Part shown: positions 24,074 through 31,713 of the stretch, piece by piece
Layout of the letters: the number at the start of each line of letters is the position of its first letter
Numbering within the stretch: the first letter of the stretch is position 1
Source: an uncultured Acetobacteraceae bacterium
GTDB lineage: Bacteria; Pseudomonadota; Alphaproteobacteria; Acetobacterales; Acetobacteraceae
Direction: 5' to 3'
Assembly (NCBI GenBank): GCA_937930165.1
Contig: CALGVL010000359.1
Span: 1 to 40,903, forward strand
Length of the DNA: 40,903 bases
Position numbers and translations under genes: made by a program
The notes under the pieces: generated by a model
The model's database searches: none
Told to the model about the DNA's origin: nothing
Seen by the model: only the letters and a program-made list of their open reading frames with translations

Positions 24074-25042
24074 ATGAGAAAGCGCCAATTCCTGGCTGCG
24101 CTGCTGGGCGCACCCTTTGTTCGGCCGGCCCGTGCGGAGGAAGCCTTCCCGACGCGCCCGCTGCGCTTCGTGGTGCCCTTCGCGGCGGGCGGACCGAGCG
24201 ATATCGTCGCCCGCATCATTGCCCCGCACATGAGCGCGACCCTGGGTCAACCGGTAATCATCGACAACCGCGCCGGCGCCGGCGGCATGACCGGAGTGGA
24301 CGTGGTGGCGAAGGCCGCGCCGGATGGCTACACCTTCGGCATTGGCAGCGCCGGCGCACTGGCTATCGCGCCGAAGCTCGGCCGAGGCACGCCCTACGAC
24401 CCGTTGCGCGACCTGGTGCCTGTCACCCTTGGCGTGCTGGTGCCGGAGCCGCTGGTGGTGCCCGCCGCCTCCCCCTACCGCACGCTGCAGGACCTGATCG
24501 CGGATGCGAAGGCGCGGCCCGGTGCGCTGAACTTCGGCACCACCGGTAACGGCTCCATGCCGCATCTGGCGGGCGAGCAGTTCCGCACCGCGGCCGGGCT
24601 GGACATCGTGCAGATCGCCTACAACTCCGGCGGCCAGCTTGCCACCGCCATCCTGCGCAATGAGGTGCAGCTCGGCTTTGCCGATCTGCCGGTGCTGATC
24701 CCGCAGATCCGCGCAGGCGCCATGCGCGCCCTGGCGGTGGGAACCAAGGAGCGGCTTCCCTGGATCCCGGACGTGCCGACCTTCGCCGAGCTCGGCCTTC
24801 CGGCGGTGGATGCCAGCAACTGGCATGGGCTTGTCGCCTCGGCGCGCATGCCTGCCGGGCCGCTCGCCGCCATCCGCCGGGCCGCCATCGCCGCGCTGCA
24901 GGATGAGGATGTGCGCCGGCGCCTGCATGAGCAGGGCGCCATCCCCGGCGGCAACAGCCCCGAGGAATTCGGCGCCTTCATGCGCAGCGAATTGGAGAAG
25001 TGGGGCGAGGTCATCCGCCGCAACAACATTCAGCCGGATTGA
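24074..25042 (+). CDS. Orphan Bug/TctC-family periplasmic receptor
   Basis: 322 residues from ATG 24074 behind AAGGAAGAACCG. Short signal peptide MRKRQFLAALLGAPFVRPARAEE. Bug pattern: RPLRFVVPFAAGGPSDIVAR, DNRAGAGGMTG and APDGYTF. It is the last gene of the rightward operon, 33 bases after the amidohydrolase, and is followed at once by a strong hairpin. Together with the Bug gene at 20584 it gives this small catabolic locus two receptors and no membrane transporter. Confidence 0.9.
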   Translation: MRKRQFLAALLGAPFVRPARAEEAFPTRPLRFVVPFAAGGPSDIVARIIAPHMSATLGQPVIIDNRAGAGGMTGVDVVAKAAPDGYTFGIGSAGALAIAPKLGRGTPYDPLRDLVPVTLGVLVPEPLVVPAASPYRTLQDLIADAKARPGALNFGTTGNGSMPHLAGEQFRTAAGLDIVQIAYNSGGQLATAILRNEVQLGFADLPVLIPQIRAGAMRALAVGTKERLPWIPDVPTFAELGLPAVDASNWHGLVASARMPAGPLAAIRRAAIAALQDEDVRRRLHEQGAIPGGNSPEEFGAFMRSELEKWGEVIRRNNIQPD

Positions 25043-25048
25043 GCGGCT

Positions 25049-25076
25049 GCGGGCGGCTGAAGGCTCAGCCGCCCGC
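25049..25076. terminator. Strong hairpin terminator after the IclR-CMD-amidohydrolase-Bug operon
   Basis: A perfect 12-bp stem, GCGGGCGGCTGA with TCAGCCGCCCGC, and a four-base loop AGGC, six bases after the Bug stop. It lies between convergent genes (Bug and the MFS gene ending at 25160) and can act in both directions. Only a short TT follows. Confidence 0.75.
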
Positions 25077-25159
25077 TTCCGCTGCCGCATCGGGCTCCGC
25101 CAGGATCCGGTCGCGGAGGCGGCGCATGGCGGCAGAGACCGGCCGGTGAAGGGCCATGC

Positions 25160-26368
25160 TCACCGCAGCGCCAAGACTCGCCGCCCGTCGCGGATCGGCA
25201 GGTTCAGCGCGGCCGCGGCCAGCCCCACGGCCACCGTCGCCGCCCAGACCGCGTCATAGGAGCCGGTGGCCGCAACGACGAGGCCGCCCAGCAGGGCACC
25301 CAGGAAGCTGCCGAGCTGGTGCGACAGGAAGGCCAGCCCGAACAGGAAGCCGAGTTGCCCCGTGCCGAAGAGGCGCGCGATCAGGCCGCTCGTCAGCGGC
25401 ACCGTGCCGAGCCAGAGCAGGCCCATCGCTGCGGCGAACAACATGGTCGTCCCGGCCGTCTTCGGCCCGAGCCAATAGGCGAGCGCCGCGAGGGCCCGCA
25501 GCCCATAGAGCGCGGCGAGGCAGACCTGGGATGGGGCGAGCCGCTCGCCCGCCCACCCCCAGGCGAGCGAGCCGGCGATATTGAACAGCCCGATCGCGGC
25601 CAGCGCCGCGGCCCCGACGCCCATGGGAAGGCCGCAGAGAAGGAGGTAGGCGGGCAGGTGGGTCGCCAGGAAGGCGAGTTGGAAGCCGCAGGCAAAGAAG
25701 CCGGTGGTGAGCAGCACGAAGCCGGGATCGCGCAGCGCGGCAACTGCGAGACGGCCCAAGGGGACCGCGGCGGGTCGCGGCTCGGCGCCGGCGCGGCCCG
25801 CCGGCGGGGGGCGCCGCTCCAGCCACCATCCAAGCGGCGCCGCGGCGAAGGTCGCCACGGCGAGTAGGGCGAGGCCAAGCCCTGCCCCGCCGGCTCCGAT
25901 GCCCCAGGCGGCAAAGGGCACCAGCAGCACCTGCCCGAGCGAGCCGCCGGCGCTGGCCACGCCGAGCGCAGTGGTCCGGACCTGCGGTGGCGCCGCGCGC
26001 CCGACTGCGGCAAGCACCACGCCGAATCCCAGCCCGGCGATGCCGAGACCAGTGAGCAGCCCGAGCCCGAGCAGCACCGACCAGCCGGCCGGGACCAGCG
26101 CAACGAGCGCCAACCCCGTGGCGTAGGCCACGCCGCCGGCCGCAACGACGGGCGCGGCGCCGGCGCGGTCGGCCCAGGCGCCGGCAGCCGGTTGCGCGAT
26201 GCCCCAGACCAGGTTGTGCAGCGCCACGGCCAGGGCTGTGGTGGCCGCCGGAACGCCGTGCCCGACAGCCAGTGGGTCGAGCAGCAGGCCGAAGCACTGG
26301 CGGGCACCCAGACCAAGGCTAAGGGCGAGGCTGCCCGCGAGCAGCGGAACGAAATAGCCGCGGGACAT
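25160..26368 (-). CDS. MFS transporter
   Basis: 402 residues from ATG 26368, with AAGGAGGCACC in front. Twelve hydrophobic segments are apparent. The loop 2-3 region reads PAAGAWADRAGAAPVV (an MFS A-like motif), and the second half has SLAWGWAGERLAPSQV in the equivalent place. The overall pattern resembles oxalate/formate-antiporter-like and monocarboxylate MFS carriers. Substrate not deducible. It is downstream of the DUF1127 gene on the same strand with a 193-base gap, and converges on the terminator at 25049. Confidence 0.87.
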   Translation of the reverse strand: MSRGYFVPLLAGSLALSLGLGARQCFGLLLDPLAVGHGVPAATTALAVALHNLVWGIAQPAAGAWADRAGAAPVVAAGGVAYATGLALVALVPAGWSVLLGLGLLTGLGIAGLGFGVVLAAVGRAAPPQVRTTALGVASAGGSLGQVLLVPFAAWGIGAGGAGLGLALLAVATFAAAPLGWWLERRPPPAGRAGAEPRPAAVPLGRLAVAALRDPGFVLLTTGFFACGFQLAFLATHLPAYLLLCGLPMGVGAAALAAIGLFNIAGSLAWGWAGERLAPSQVCLAALYGLRALAALAYWLGPKTAGTTMLFAAAMGLLWLGTVPLTSGLIARLFGTGQLGFLFGLAFLSHQLGSFLGALLGGLVVAATGSYDAVWAATVAVGLAAAALNLPIRDGRRVLALR

Positions 26369-26561
26369 GGTGCCTCCTTGTAGGGTATGCGCGACGCTTG
26401 CGCGCGCTATGCTGGGCTGAGGGCAATACAGGGTTGCGGGATGCGTAAACCCGCCAAGGGTGCAGGAAGGGCCGCGGCGACGCCGCGCGATGCAATGGAG
26501 TGGGCCATCCGGCGCGCGCCCTCGTCCCAGCCCCTATGCAGCCGTGGCAGCGAGACCCCGG

Positions 26562-26858
26562 TCACACCTGCCAGCACCATTTGCGGACCTCCGCCTCCCT
26601 CTCGGTGGTACTGATGCCGATGTCGCGGAGCATCCTGGCATCCATCTCGGCCAGACGCCGGCGACCACGCGAGCGTTCCGCGGCGCATTGCAGCCAAACA
26701 GCGAGCTTCGCCACCCAGGCGCGCAGTCCCCGCTGCCGTGGGATACCTGACAATGCCACGCCCGGACGCGCGGCGGTGTCCGGCTGTGGCGGCAAGGATG
26801 CGGGGCGGGAGGGTCGTGCCGCGGCAAGGTAGGGCGCGGCGGCCTGCCATGGCGTCAT
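26562..26858 (-). CDS. DUF1127-family small protein
   Basis: 98 residues from ATG 26858, preceded by GGAG eight bases upstream. The C-terminal 45 residues match DUF1127: an Arg-rich helix ERSRGRRRLAEMDARMLRDIGIS followed by TTEREAEVRKWCWQV. The N-terminal half is low-complexity Ala/Pro/Arg and poorly conserved. Short DUF1127 proteins have been linked in alphaproteobacteria to RNA binding and to phosphate and carbon metabolism. This one diverges from a MocR-type regulator across a gap with a strong inverted repeat. Confidence 0.8.
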   Translation of the reverse strand: MTPWQAAAPYLAAARPSRPASLPPQPDTAARPGVALSGIPRQRGLRAWVAKLAVWLQCAAERSRGRRRLAEMDARMLRDIGISTTEREAEVRKWCWQV

Positions 26859-26918
26859 GGACGTTCTCCTGCAGAGGCAGCATTCGCCGCTACGCTGGCA
26901 TGCGAGGCAGGCCCGGTC

Positions 26919-26947
26919 CCGGCACGCCGCCAGCCCTGGCGTGCCGG
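26919..26947. promoter_or_regulatory. 10-9-10 inverted repeat between DUF1127 and MocR genes
   Basis: CCGGCACGCC and GGCGTGCCGG, a perfect ten-base dyad with a nine-base spacer, in the 227-base divergent gap. It is 61 bases upstream of the DUF1127 start and 139 bases upstream of the MocR start. MocR regulators often bind in the divergent gap beside their own gene, so it is a candidate operator. A transcribed hairpin is the alternative. Confidence 0.4.
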
Positions 26948-27085
26948 ACTGTGCCGCCGAGCGAGCAGTACAGTTCCCGCGCGACCAGAGCACCGTACCG
27001 CTTGCGCGCGATTCCGGGTGGCCAGATGCTGGAGCCTGCTCCCGGCCGTGGCGGCCGGCGGCGGGATGGTTCCCGGAGGCATGCC

Positions 27086-28576
27086 ATGGATGCCGAGCGG
27101 CGGCACGACGGTGCGGAAGGCGAGCCCGGTGCACCGGACACGGTTCGCCTGGTGGTCGCGACAGCGCTGATTGCGGTTCGGCTCGACCGCGGGCGTGGGT
27201 GCCCTCCCGTGGTCGATCAGCTCGTCGAATGCCTGGCCGCCGCCATCCGCGCCGGGCGGATCACCGCAGGCGTCCGCCTGCCTTCGATCCGCGCTCTGGC
27301 GCGGCGGGTCGGCGTCAGCGTGCATACAGTGGTGGAGGTCTATGACCGCCTCGCCGCGCTTGGCCTGACCATCTCGCGGCCCGGCGCGGGCGTCTTCGTC
27401 GCCCGCCAGGCTGCGGTGGATCCGCTTCCGCCTGCCGCACTGTCCGCACCGGATACGGCCGACCCGCTCGGCCTCGCCGAGGCGGCAATCGGAGCGCGGG
27501 AGGCGGCACTCGCCCCCGGCAGCGGCTTCCTGCCCGGCGCCTGGGTCGAGGATGCCTGGCAGGGCCCGGCGCTCGCCCGCTTTCACCGGAAGCTCGCGGC
27601 GGCGCTTCCCACCGCAGCCCCGCCGCGCGGCCATGCGGAGCTGCGCATGCAGATTGCTGCCAGGCTTGCGCGCCTGGGTATCCCGGCCACCGCCGACCGT
27701 GTGCTCGTTACTCATGGCGCCACTCAGGCGCTGGACCTGGTGATCCGCGCCCTCCTCGCGCCTGGTGACACTGTTCTGGTGGAGGATCCGGGGTTCTTCA
27801 TGCTGTTCCCCATGCTGGAGCGCCACGGCGTGCGGATGCTGCCGGTGCCGCGCCGCCGCGATGGTCCCGACCTCGCGGCCGTCGAGACGGCCTGCCGTCA
27901 GCACCGGCCACGGGCGTTCTTCGTCCAGCCCGTGCTGCACAACCCGACGGGCTGGACCGCGACGCCAGCCAGCCTTCACCAGCTGCTCGGGCTTGCGGAG
28001 CGGCATGGCATGCTGCTCATCGAGGATGATGCGTATGGCGACATGCACCCGGACCGGCCGGTTCGGCTCGCCCAACTCGGCGTTGGCAGCGATTGCGTCG
28101 TGCACCTCGCCAGCTTCACGAAGGTGCTGGGGCCAGCGATCCGTGTCGGCTTCGTCCTCGCCGATGCCGCGCGGCTTGAGCAACTCCTGCGCCTGAAGGT
28201 CCTCTCGACGCTGACAGGCTCCGGAATCGAGGAGTTGCTGCTGGCCGAGATGCTGGCCTCGGGGCAGTACCGCCGCCACCTCGATCGCCTGTGGCCACGG
28301 ATCGCAGCGGCACGGGCGCTGGCGACCCGGCGGCTGGCCGAGGCGGGCTTCGATGTGGGCGATGGCGCGGAGGCTGGGCTGTTCCTCTGGGCCGCAATGC
28401 CCGATGCGGAGGCTGCCGCCACGCTCGCCATGCAGGCCCGCCGCCAGGGTGTCGTACTCGCGCGCGGCGACCTGTTCCGGCCTGGATGCCTTCCAAGCCG
28501 CCATTTCCGCTTCAACGTCGCCCGTTCGACCGATCCGCGCCTGGTCGAGATCCTAACCGCCGCGCGATGCGGTTAG
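27086..28576 (+). CDS. MocR/PdxR-type regulator (GntR winged helix fused to PLP aminotransferase-like domain)
   Basis: 496 residues from ATG 27086, with GGAGG six bases upstream; the frame stays open far upstream but without family sequence. Residues 35-107 are a GntR winged helix (LPSIRALARRVGVSVHTVVEVYDRLAALGL). Residues 130-496 are a fold type I aminotransferase: HGATQALDLV, HNPTGW with N286, LIEDDAYGD with the PLP-ring aspartate, and SFTKVLGP with the Schiff-base lysine K346. These proteins use PLP as a sensor and regulate divergent genes for vitamin B6, amino acid, taurine or GABA metabolism. The target here is probably the DUF1127 and MFS side. Confidence 0.92.
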   Translation: MDAERRHDGAEGEPGAPDTVRLVVATALIAVRLDRGRGCPPVVDQLVECLAAAIRAGRITAGVRLPSIRALARRVGVSVHTVVEVYDRLAALGLTISRPGAGVFVARQAAVDPLPPAALSAPDTADPLGLAEAAIGAREAALAPGSGFLPGAWVEDAWQGPALARFHRKLAAALPTAAPPRGHAELRMQIAARLARLGIPATADRVLVTHGATQALDLVIRALLAPGDTVLVEDPGFFMLFPMLERHGVRMLPVPRRRDGPDLAAVETACRQHRPRAFFVQPVLHNPTGWTATPASLHQLLGLAERHGMLLIEDDAYGDMHPDRPVRLAQLGVGSDCVVHLASFTKVLGPAIRVGFVLADAARLEQLLRLKVLSTLTGSGIEELLLAEMLASGQYRRHLDRLWPRIAAARALATRRLAEAGFDVGDGAEAGLFLWAAMPDAEAAATLAMQARRQGVVLARGDLFRPGCLPSRHFRFNVARSTDPRLVEILTAARCG

Positions 28577-28617
28577 GCACAGGGTAAGAGGAAAGCAGCC
28601 ATGGGCATGGGCGCAGG

Positions 28618-29283
28618 CTACCGCCGCCCTTGTTGTCTCTCTACTCCAATCGGAAGCTCCTGCAGGCGTGCCATCTCGCCTCGGGCGAACAGGTTGGCGT
28701 CTTCCAAATAAGCCTCGGCAAGCGGCATGGCATCGGCGCCCCAGAACAGCTCGGTGCCAATCACCAGAGTTGGCACCCCAAAAACGCCGGCCGCGGCGGC
28801 ATTATCGGTCGTCGCACGGAGTGCGTCTCTGGCGCCACGCTCTTTGATGAGCGCTTCGTAGTCGTTGACGCCAAGGCGATTGCACAGGACTCTGAACTCA
28901 ACAGGATCGCTGGGATCGCGCCCCTCACCCCACACGAAATCAAACGCGGTTCGGACAGCGCTGGGATTGGCCTTGAGCGCGATGATGAGGCGCTGGACGG
29001 AGAGTGACCGGAATGGATGCCGTGGCGGGAAGCGCATGTGCAAGCCGGAGCGCTCGGCGATGAACTGGCACAGGCGATAGGTGTGCAGGCGCTTCGGTCT
29101 GATCTCAGCTGGTCCAAGGCTGCCCCAATGCGCAAGAAGCGCCCCTAGCACCACGGGTCGGAACACGACAGGGTGCCGCCGCATGAGCGCCTCTACACCA
29201 GGCAGGGCAAGGTAGGAAAAGGGCGATACGACGTCGAAATACCAGATAATCGGCGAGTTTCCGCCACCGTGAACAGCGGTCAT
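28618..29283 (-). CDS. 2-hydroxychromene-2-carboxylate isomerase-like protein (DsbA/kappa-GST fold)
   Basis: 221 residues from ATG 29283 (MTAVHGGGNSP), with GGAG six bases upstream; a TTG four codons earlier, with CGGAGGACGGA before it, is an alternative. The thioredoxin-type start IIWYFDVVSPFSYLALPGVEAL carries serine S20 where HCCA isomerases and kappa-class GSTs have their glutathione-activating residue. The C-terminal half has GVFGVPTLVIGTELFWGADAM, the conserved cis-proline region. The family isomerises chromene carboxylates with glutathione in naphthalene-type degradation, but many members act on other compounds. It converges on the MocR gene with 41 bases between stops. Confidence 0.87.
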   Translation of the reverse strand: MTAVHGGGNSPIIWYFDVVSPFSYLALPGVEALMRRHPVVFRPVVLGALLAHWGSLGPAEIRPKRLHTYRLCQFIAERSGLHMRFPPRHPFRSLSVQRLIIALKANPSAVRTAFDFVWGEGRDPSDPVEFRVLCNRLGVNDYEALIKERGARDALRATTDNAAAAGVFGVPTLVIGTELFWGADAMPLAEAYLEDANLFARGEMARLQELPIGVERQQGRR

Positions 29284-29446
29284 CGACTTCTCCAATCCGT
29301 CCTCCGATATGTGCTGCCAGTCTAATCCAGGTGCGGTACGCGCCTGGGCTTCGGCTGCGTGGCCGTCATGAACATATTATTGAGGCCGCCAGGTTGGAGT
29401 CGAAGCGGTCTCCAAGCGCTGCTCCATTGGGCCCCGTCGCCATTCT

Positions 29447-29605
29447 GCATGACCCCAGAGGCCACCGTTGCGAGGCACCACGACAAGGTGGCCACTCCTT
29501 TGGCCGCGCCCCGCACCACCGTCATGCCCGGTACGACCGACCTCGTGCTCCTTCCGGATGCCGATGATCTGCTGCTCAGTGAGCCGGGCCTTTCGCTTCG
29601 CTCAT
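29447..29605 (-). pseudogene. Decayed IS3-family transposase orfA fragment
   Basis: On the minus strand, after ATGAGC (29605-29600), a frame one base shifted reads KRKARLTEQQIIGIRKEHEVG, matching the start of IS3-family OrfA (MSKRKRFTEEQIIGILKEHE). A one-base insertion after the second codon breaks the frame. The helix-turn-helix is mostly lost, but a further shifted frame gives RNGGLWGHA, aligning with the K-Y-G-G-L/M segment at the end of that domain. Nothing of orfB follows. This is an old, truncated insertion sequence remnant; its ends are not defined. Confidence 0.7.
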
Positions 29606-29709
29606 CGCTTTCCGATGGGCCCAGGCCATCCCTGGAGCGAACCAGGGGGAGCGCGGCAAGACCATGCCAGGACCGGCGATTTCACGCTTGAGGAAAGCTG
29701 ATGCAGGCT

Positions 29710-29739
29710 TTGACACCGCCTCAGGTCGTGTCCTAAGGT
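29710..29739 (+). promoter_or_regulatory. Sigma-70-type promoter of the IclR-led acyl-CoA operon
   Basis: TTGACA (29710-29715, full consensus) - 18 bases - TAAGGT (29734-29739). Transcription would start near 29746, directly at the palindrome 29748-29764. It is the best promoter match in the window. Confidence 0.6.
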
Positions 29740-29747
29740 TTTGCAAA

Positions 29748-29764
29748 AGAGAATTGCATTCTCT
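29748..29764. promoter_or_regulatory. Perfect 7-3-7 palindrome at the expected transcription start, likely IclR operator
   Basis: AGAGAAT-TGC-ATTCTCT begins eight bases after the -10 hexamer. A second, imperfect dyad overlaps its right arm (29758-29773, centre TCTATAGA). It has the same 7-3-7 geometry as the palindrome before the other IclR gene (21628-21644) but a different sequence. Binding here would block initiation of the operon, fitting autorepression by the IclR protein encoded next. Confidence 0.6.
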
Positions 29765-29771
29765 ATAGAAA

Positions 29772-30566
29772 ATGGAGGGAAGTTTGGCCAAGGAGGTCGG
29801 CGCGGTCGTTGCCGCCACCCGCATCCTGCGATTCCTGGTCTCGCTCCGGCGGCCCGCCGGGGTGACGGAGGTGGCGCGCACCCTCGGCCTCAATCCCTCC
29901 ACCGCCTTCAACATCCTGCGCACGCTGGCGGGGGAGGGGCTGGTGACCTTCGACCCCCTGGCCAAGACCTATGCACCCGGACTCGGCCTGGCCGAATTGG
30001 CTGTCTCGGCACTCGATGGCATTCATGCCGTGCGGGTGGTGCGGCCACATCTGGAAGCCCTGGCCGACCGCTTTGGCGTGACCATGACGCTTTGGCTCCG
30101 CACGGGGTCTAACCGCGTGGTGCTGGTGGATCGCGCCGAAGGCAAGGCCATGGTCCGCATCCACATGAATATCGGTCAGCGCCTGCCGTTGCTGATCGGT
30201 GCGCTGGGGCGCTGCATGGCCGCCCATGCGGGATTGCCGGAAGCCGAGCTTGCCCGGCAGTACGCGGCCCTGCGCTCCGATGCGCTGCCACCCTTCAAGA
30301 CCTTCCTCCGGCAGGTGGAGCAGGCGCGGCGCGACGGCTATGCGGTGGATGCCAACAACTTCGTCTCCGGCATTACGACCGTCTCCAGCGCCGTGCTCGA
30401 CAGCGGCGGGCGGCCGGTAATGGCCTTGTCCGCCGTCGATCTGTCGGCGCGCCTGGACCGCGCCGCCGCCCGCCGCCTCGGTGTGGCGCTCGCCGAGGCG
30501 GCGGCGGAAGTCGGCCGCGCGCTCGGCGCCCGGCCCGCCGGCATGGCACAACGATCAGCCGCTTGA
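29772..30566 (+). CDS. IclR-family transcriptional regulator (first gene of the acyl-CoA operon)
   Basis: 264 residues from ATG 29772. That ATG has no ribosome binding site; TTG 29784 (LAKEVGAV) has GGAGGG four bases upstream and could be the true start, giving 260 residues. The winged helix is at about 10-65 (ATRILRFLVSLRRPAGVTEVARTLGLNPSTAFNILRTLAGEGLV); the effector domain follows (VVRPHLEALADRFGVTMTLWL, GALGRCMAAHAG, FVSGITTVSSAVLDSGGRPVMALS). It is separated from the acyl-CoA dehydrogenase gene by 10 bases and probably controls the whole operon in response to a pathway acid or CoA ester. Confidence 0.9.
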   Translation: MEGSLAKEVGAVVAATRILRFLVSLRRPAGVTEVARTLGLNPSTAFNILRTLAGEGLVTFDPLAKTYAPGLGLAELAVSALDGIHAVRVVRPHLEALADRFGVTMTLWLRTGSNRVVLVDRAEGKAMVRIHMNIGQRLPLLIGALGRCMAAHAGLPEAELARQYAALRSDALPPFKTFLRQVEQARRDGYAVDANNFVSGITTVSSAVLDSGGRPVMALSAVDLSARLDRAAARRLGVALAEAAAEVGRALGARPAGMAQRSAA

Positions 30567-30576
30567 TGGGGGGAAC

Positions 30577-31713
30577 ATGGACTTCACCTTCACTCCCGAG
30601 CAGGAAGCATTGCGCCAAACGGTGCGCCGCTTCGCCGAAACCGAGCTGGCACCCCTGGTACGGGAGGCGGAGGAGACGGAATGCTTCCCGAAGCACCTGT
30701 TCCGCCGCTTCGGTGAATTGGGACTGATCGGCGTGCGCTATCCGGCCGAGGACGGCGGCGCCGGCTTCGACAAGGTTTCCGACTGCATCCTGCGGGAGGA
30801 GATGTCGCGTATCTGCCAGTCCTTCTCCTCCTCCTGGTCGGCGCACAGTCATCTGGGGATCTGGCCGATCTGGAAGGCAGGGACGGATGCGCAGAAGGCG
30901 CGGTTCTTCCGGCCGGCCCTGGCCGGCGAGAGGATCGCCGGCTTCGCGCTCTCCGAACCCGACGGCGGGTCGGATATCCGCGCCATGCGCACGCGGGCGG
31001 AGAAGGTGCCGGGCGGCTGGCGGCTGAACGGCTCCAAGCTCTACATCACGAATGCACCGATCGCCGATTTCCTCACCCTTGCGGCACGCACCCGGCCGGA
31101 GCTCACGCCGGACGCCGTCAGCCTCTTCCTGGTCGAGCTGCCCAATCCCGGCATTGCGATCAGCCGGCTGAAGAAGGAAGGCATCCGTGCCTCCGACACC
31201 GGCCTCTTGCATATCGAGAACGCCTTCGTGCCGGATGATTGCCTGCTGGGCGAGCGGACCGGCACCTATCCGGTGATCCTCGACAGTCTCTCGGAGAACC
31301 GGGTGGGCGTTGCCGCCAATGCGCTCGGCATGGCGCAGGGCGCGTTCGAGGCAGCACTGGACTATGCGCAGACCCGGAAGGTGCGCGGCAAGCCCATCGG
31401 CCAGTACCAGGCCATTGCCCACAAGCTGGCCGATATGGCGGCCGAAATCGAGGCGGCACGCTGGCTCGTCTATTACGGTGCCTGGCGGGTGGACCAGGGC
31501 ACGCTGGATGCCGCGACGGCGGCGAAGGTGAAGCTCGTGGCCTCGGAATGCGCGGTGCGTGTCTCGGAGGCCGCCATCCGCATCCATGGCGGCGCGGGGA
31601 TCATGCGGGAATATCCGGTCGGCCGCTTCCATCGCGACGCCTTGGTCTATGTGATCGGCGAGGGCACCTCGGAGATTCAACGCAACCTCATCGCACGGGG
31701 GCTCGGGCTGTGA
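30577..31713 (+). CDS. Acyl-CoA dehydrogenase
   Basis: 378 residues from ATG 30577 behind GGGGGGAAC. N-terminal helical domain MDFTFTPEQEALRQTVRRF; FAD and substrate segments GFALSEPDGGSD and WRLNGSKLYITNAP; C-terminal signature AAIRIHGGAGIMREYPVGRFHRD and IGEGTSEIQRNLIARGLGL. The glutamate of the EGT motif (E362) is in the place of the catalytic base of the short/medium-chain enzymes. It introduces an alpha-beta double bond into an acyl-CoA with electrons passing to ETF. It is the first enzyme gene of the operon and overlaps the crotonase gene (GTGA). Confidence 0.94.
   Translation: MDFTFTPEQEALRQTVRRFAETELAPLVREAEETECFPKHLFRRFGELGLIGVRYPAEDGGAGFDKVSDCILREEMSRICQSFSSSWSAHSHLGIWPIWKAGTDAQKARFFRPALAGERIAGFALSEPDGGSDIRAMRTRAEKVPGGWRLNGSKLYITNAPIADFLTLAARTRPELTPDAVSLFLVELPNPGIAISRLKKEGIRASDTGLLHIENAFVPDDCLLGERTGTYPVILDSLSENRVGVAANALGMAQGAFEAALDYAQTRKVRGKPIGQYQAIAHKLADMAAEIEAARWLVYYGAWRVDQGTLDAATAAKVKLVASECAVRVSEAAIRIHGGAGIMREYPVGRFHRDALVYVIGEGTSEIQRNLIARGLGL

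Larger units (their letters stand above)
29284..29771. other. Intergenic stretch with IS relic, promoter and operator
   Basis: The 488 bases between the HCCA isomerase-like gene and the second IclR gene contain the IS3 orfA relic, the IclR promoter and a palindrome, each listed separately. The remainder shows no gene. Composition becomes clearly AT-richer between about 29705 and 29775, as expected of a promoter region. Confidence 0.5.

Noticed and set aside
22907..25090. 727-codon antisense open frame over the amidohydrolase and Bug genes
   Set aside because: Low-complexity His/Arg/Gly-rich sequence opposite two well-supported genes.
26855..28504. 549-codon antisense open frame over the MocR gene
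   Set aside because: Same reason; the plus strand has a full GntR-aminotransferase protein with its PLP lysine.
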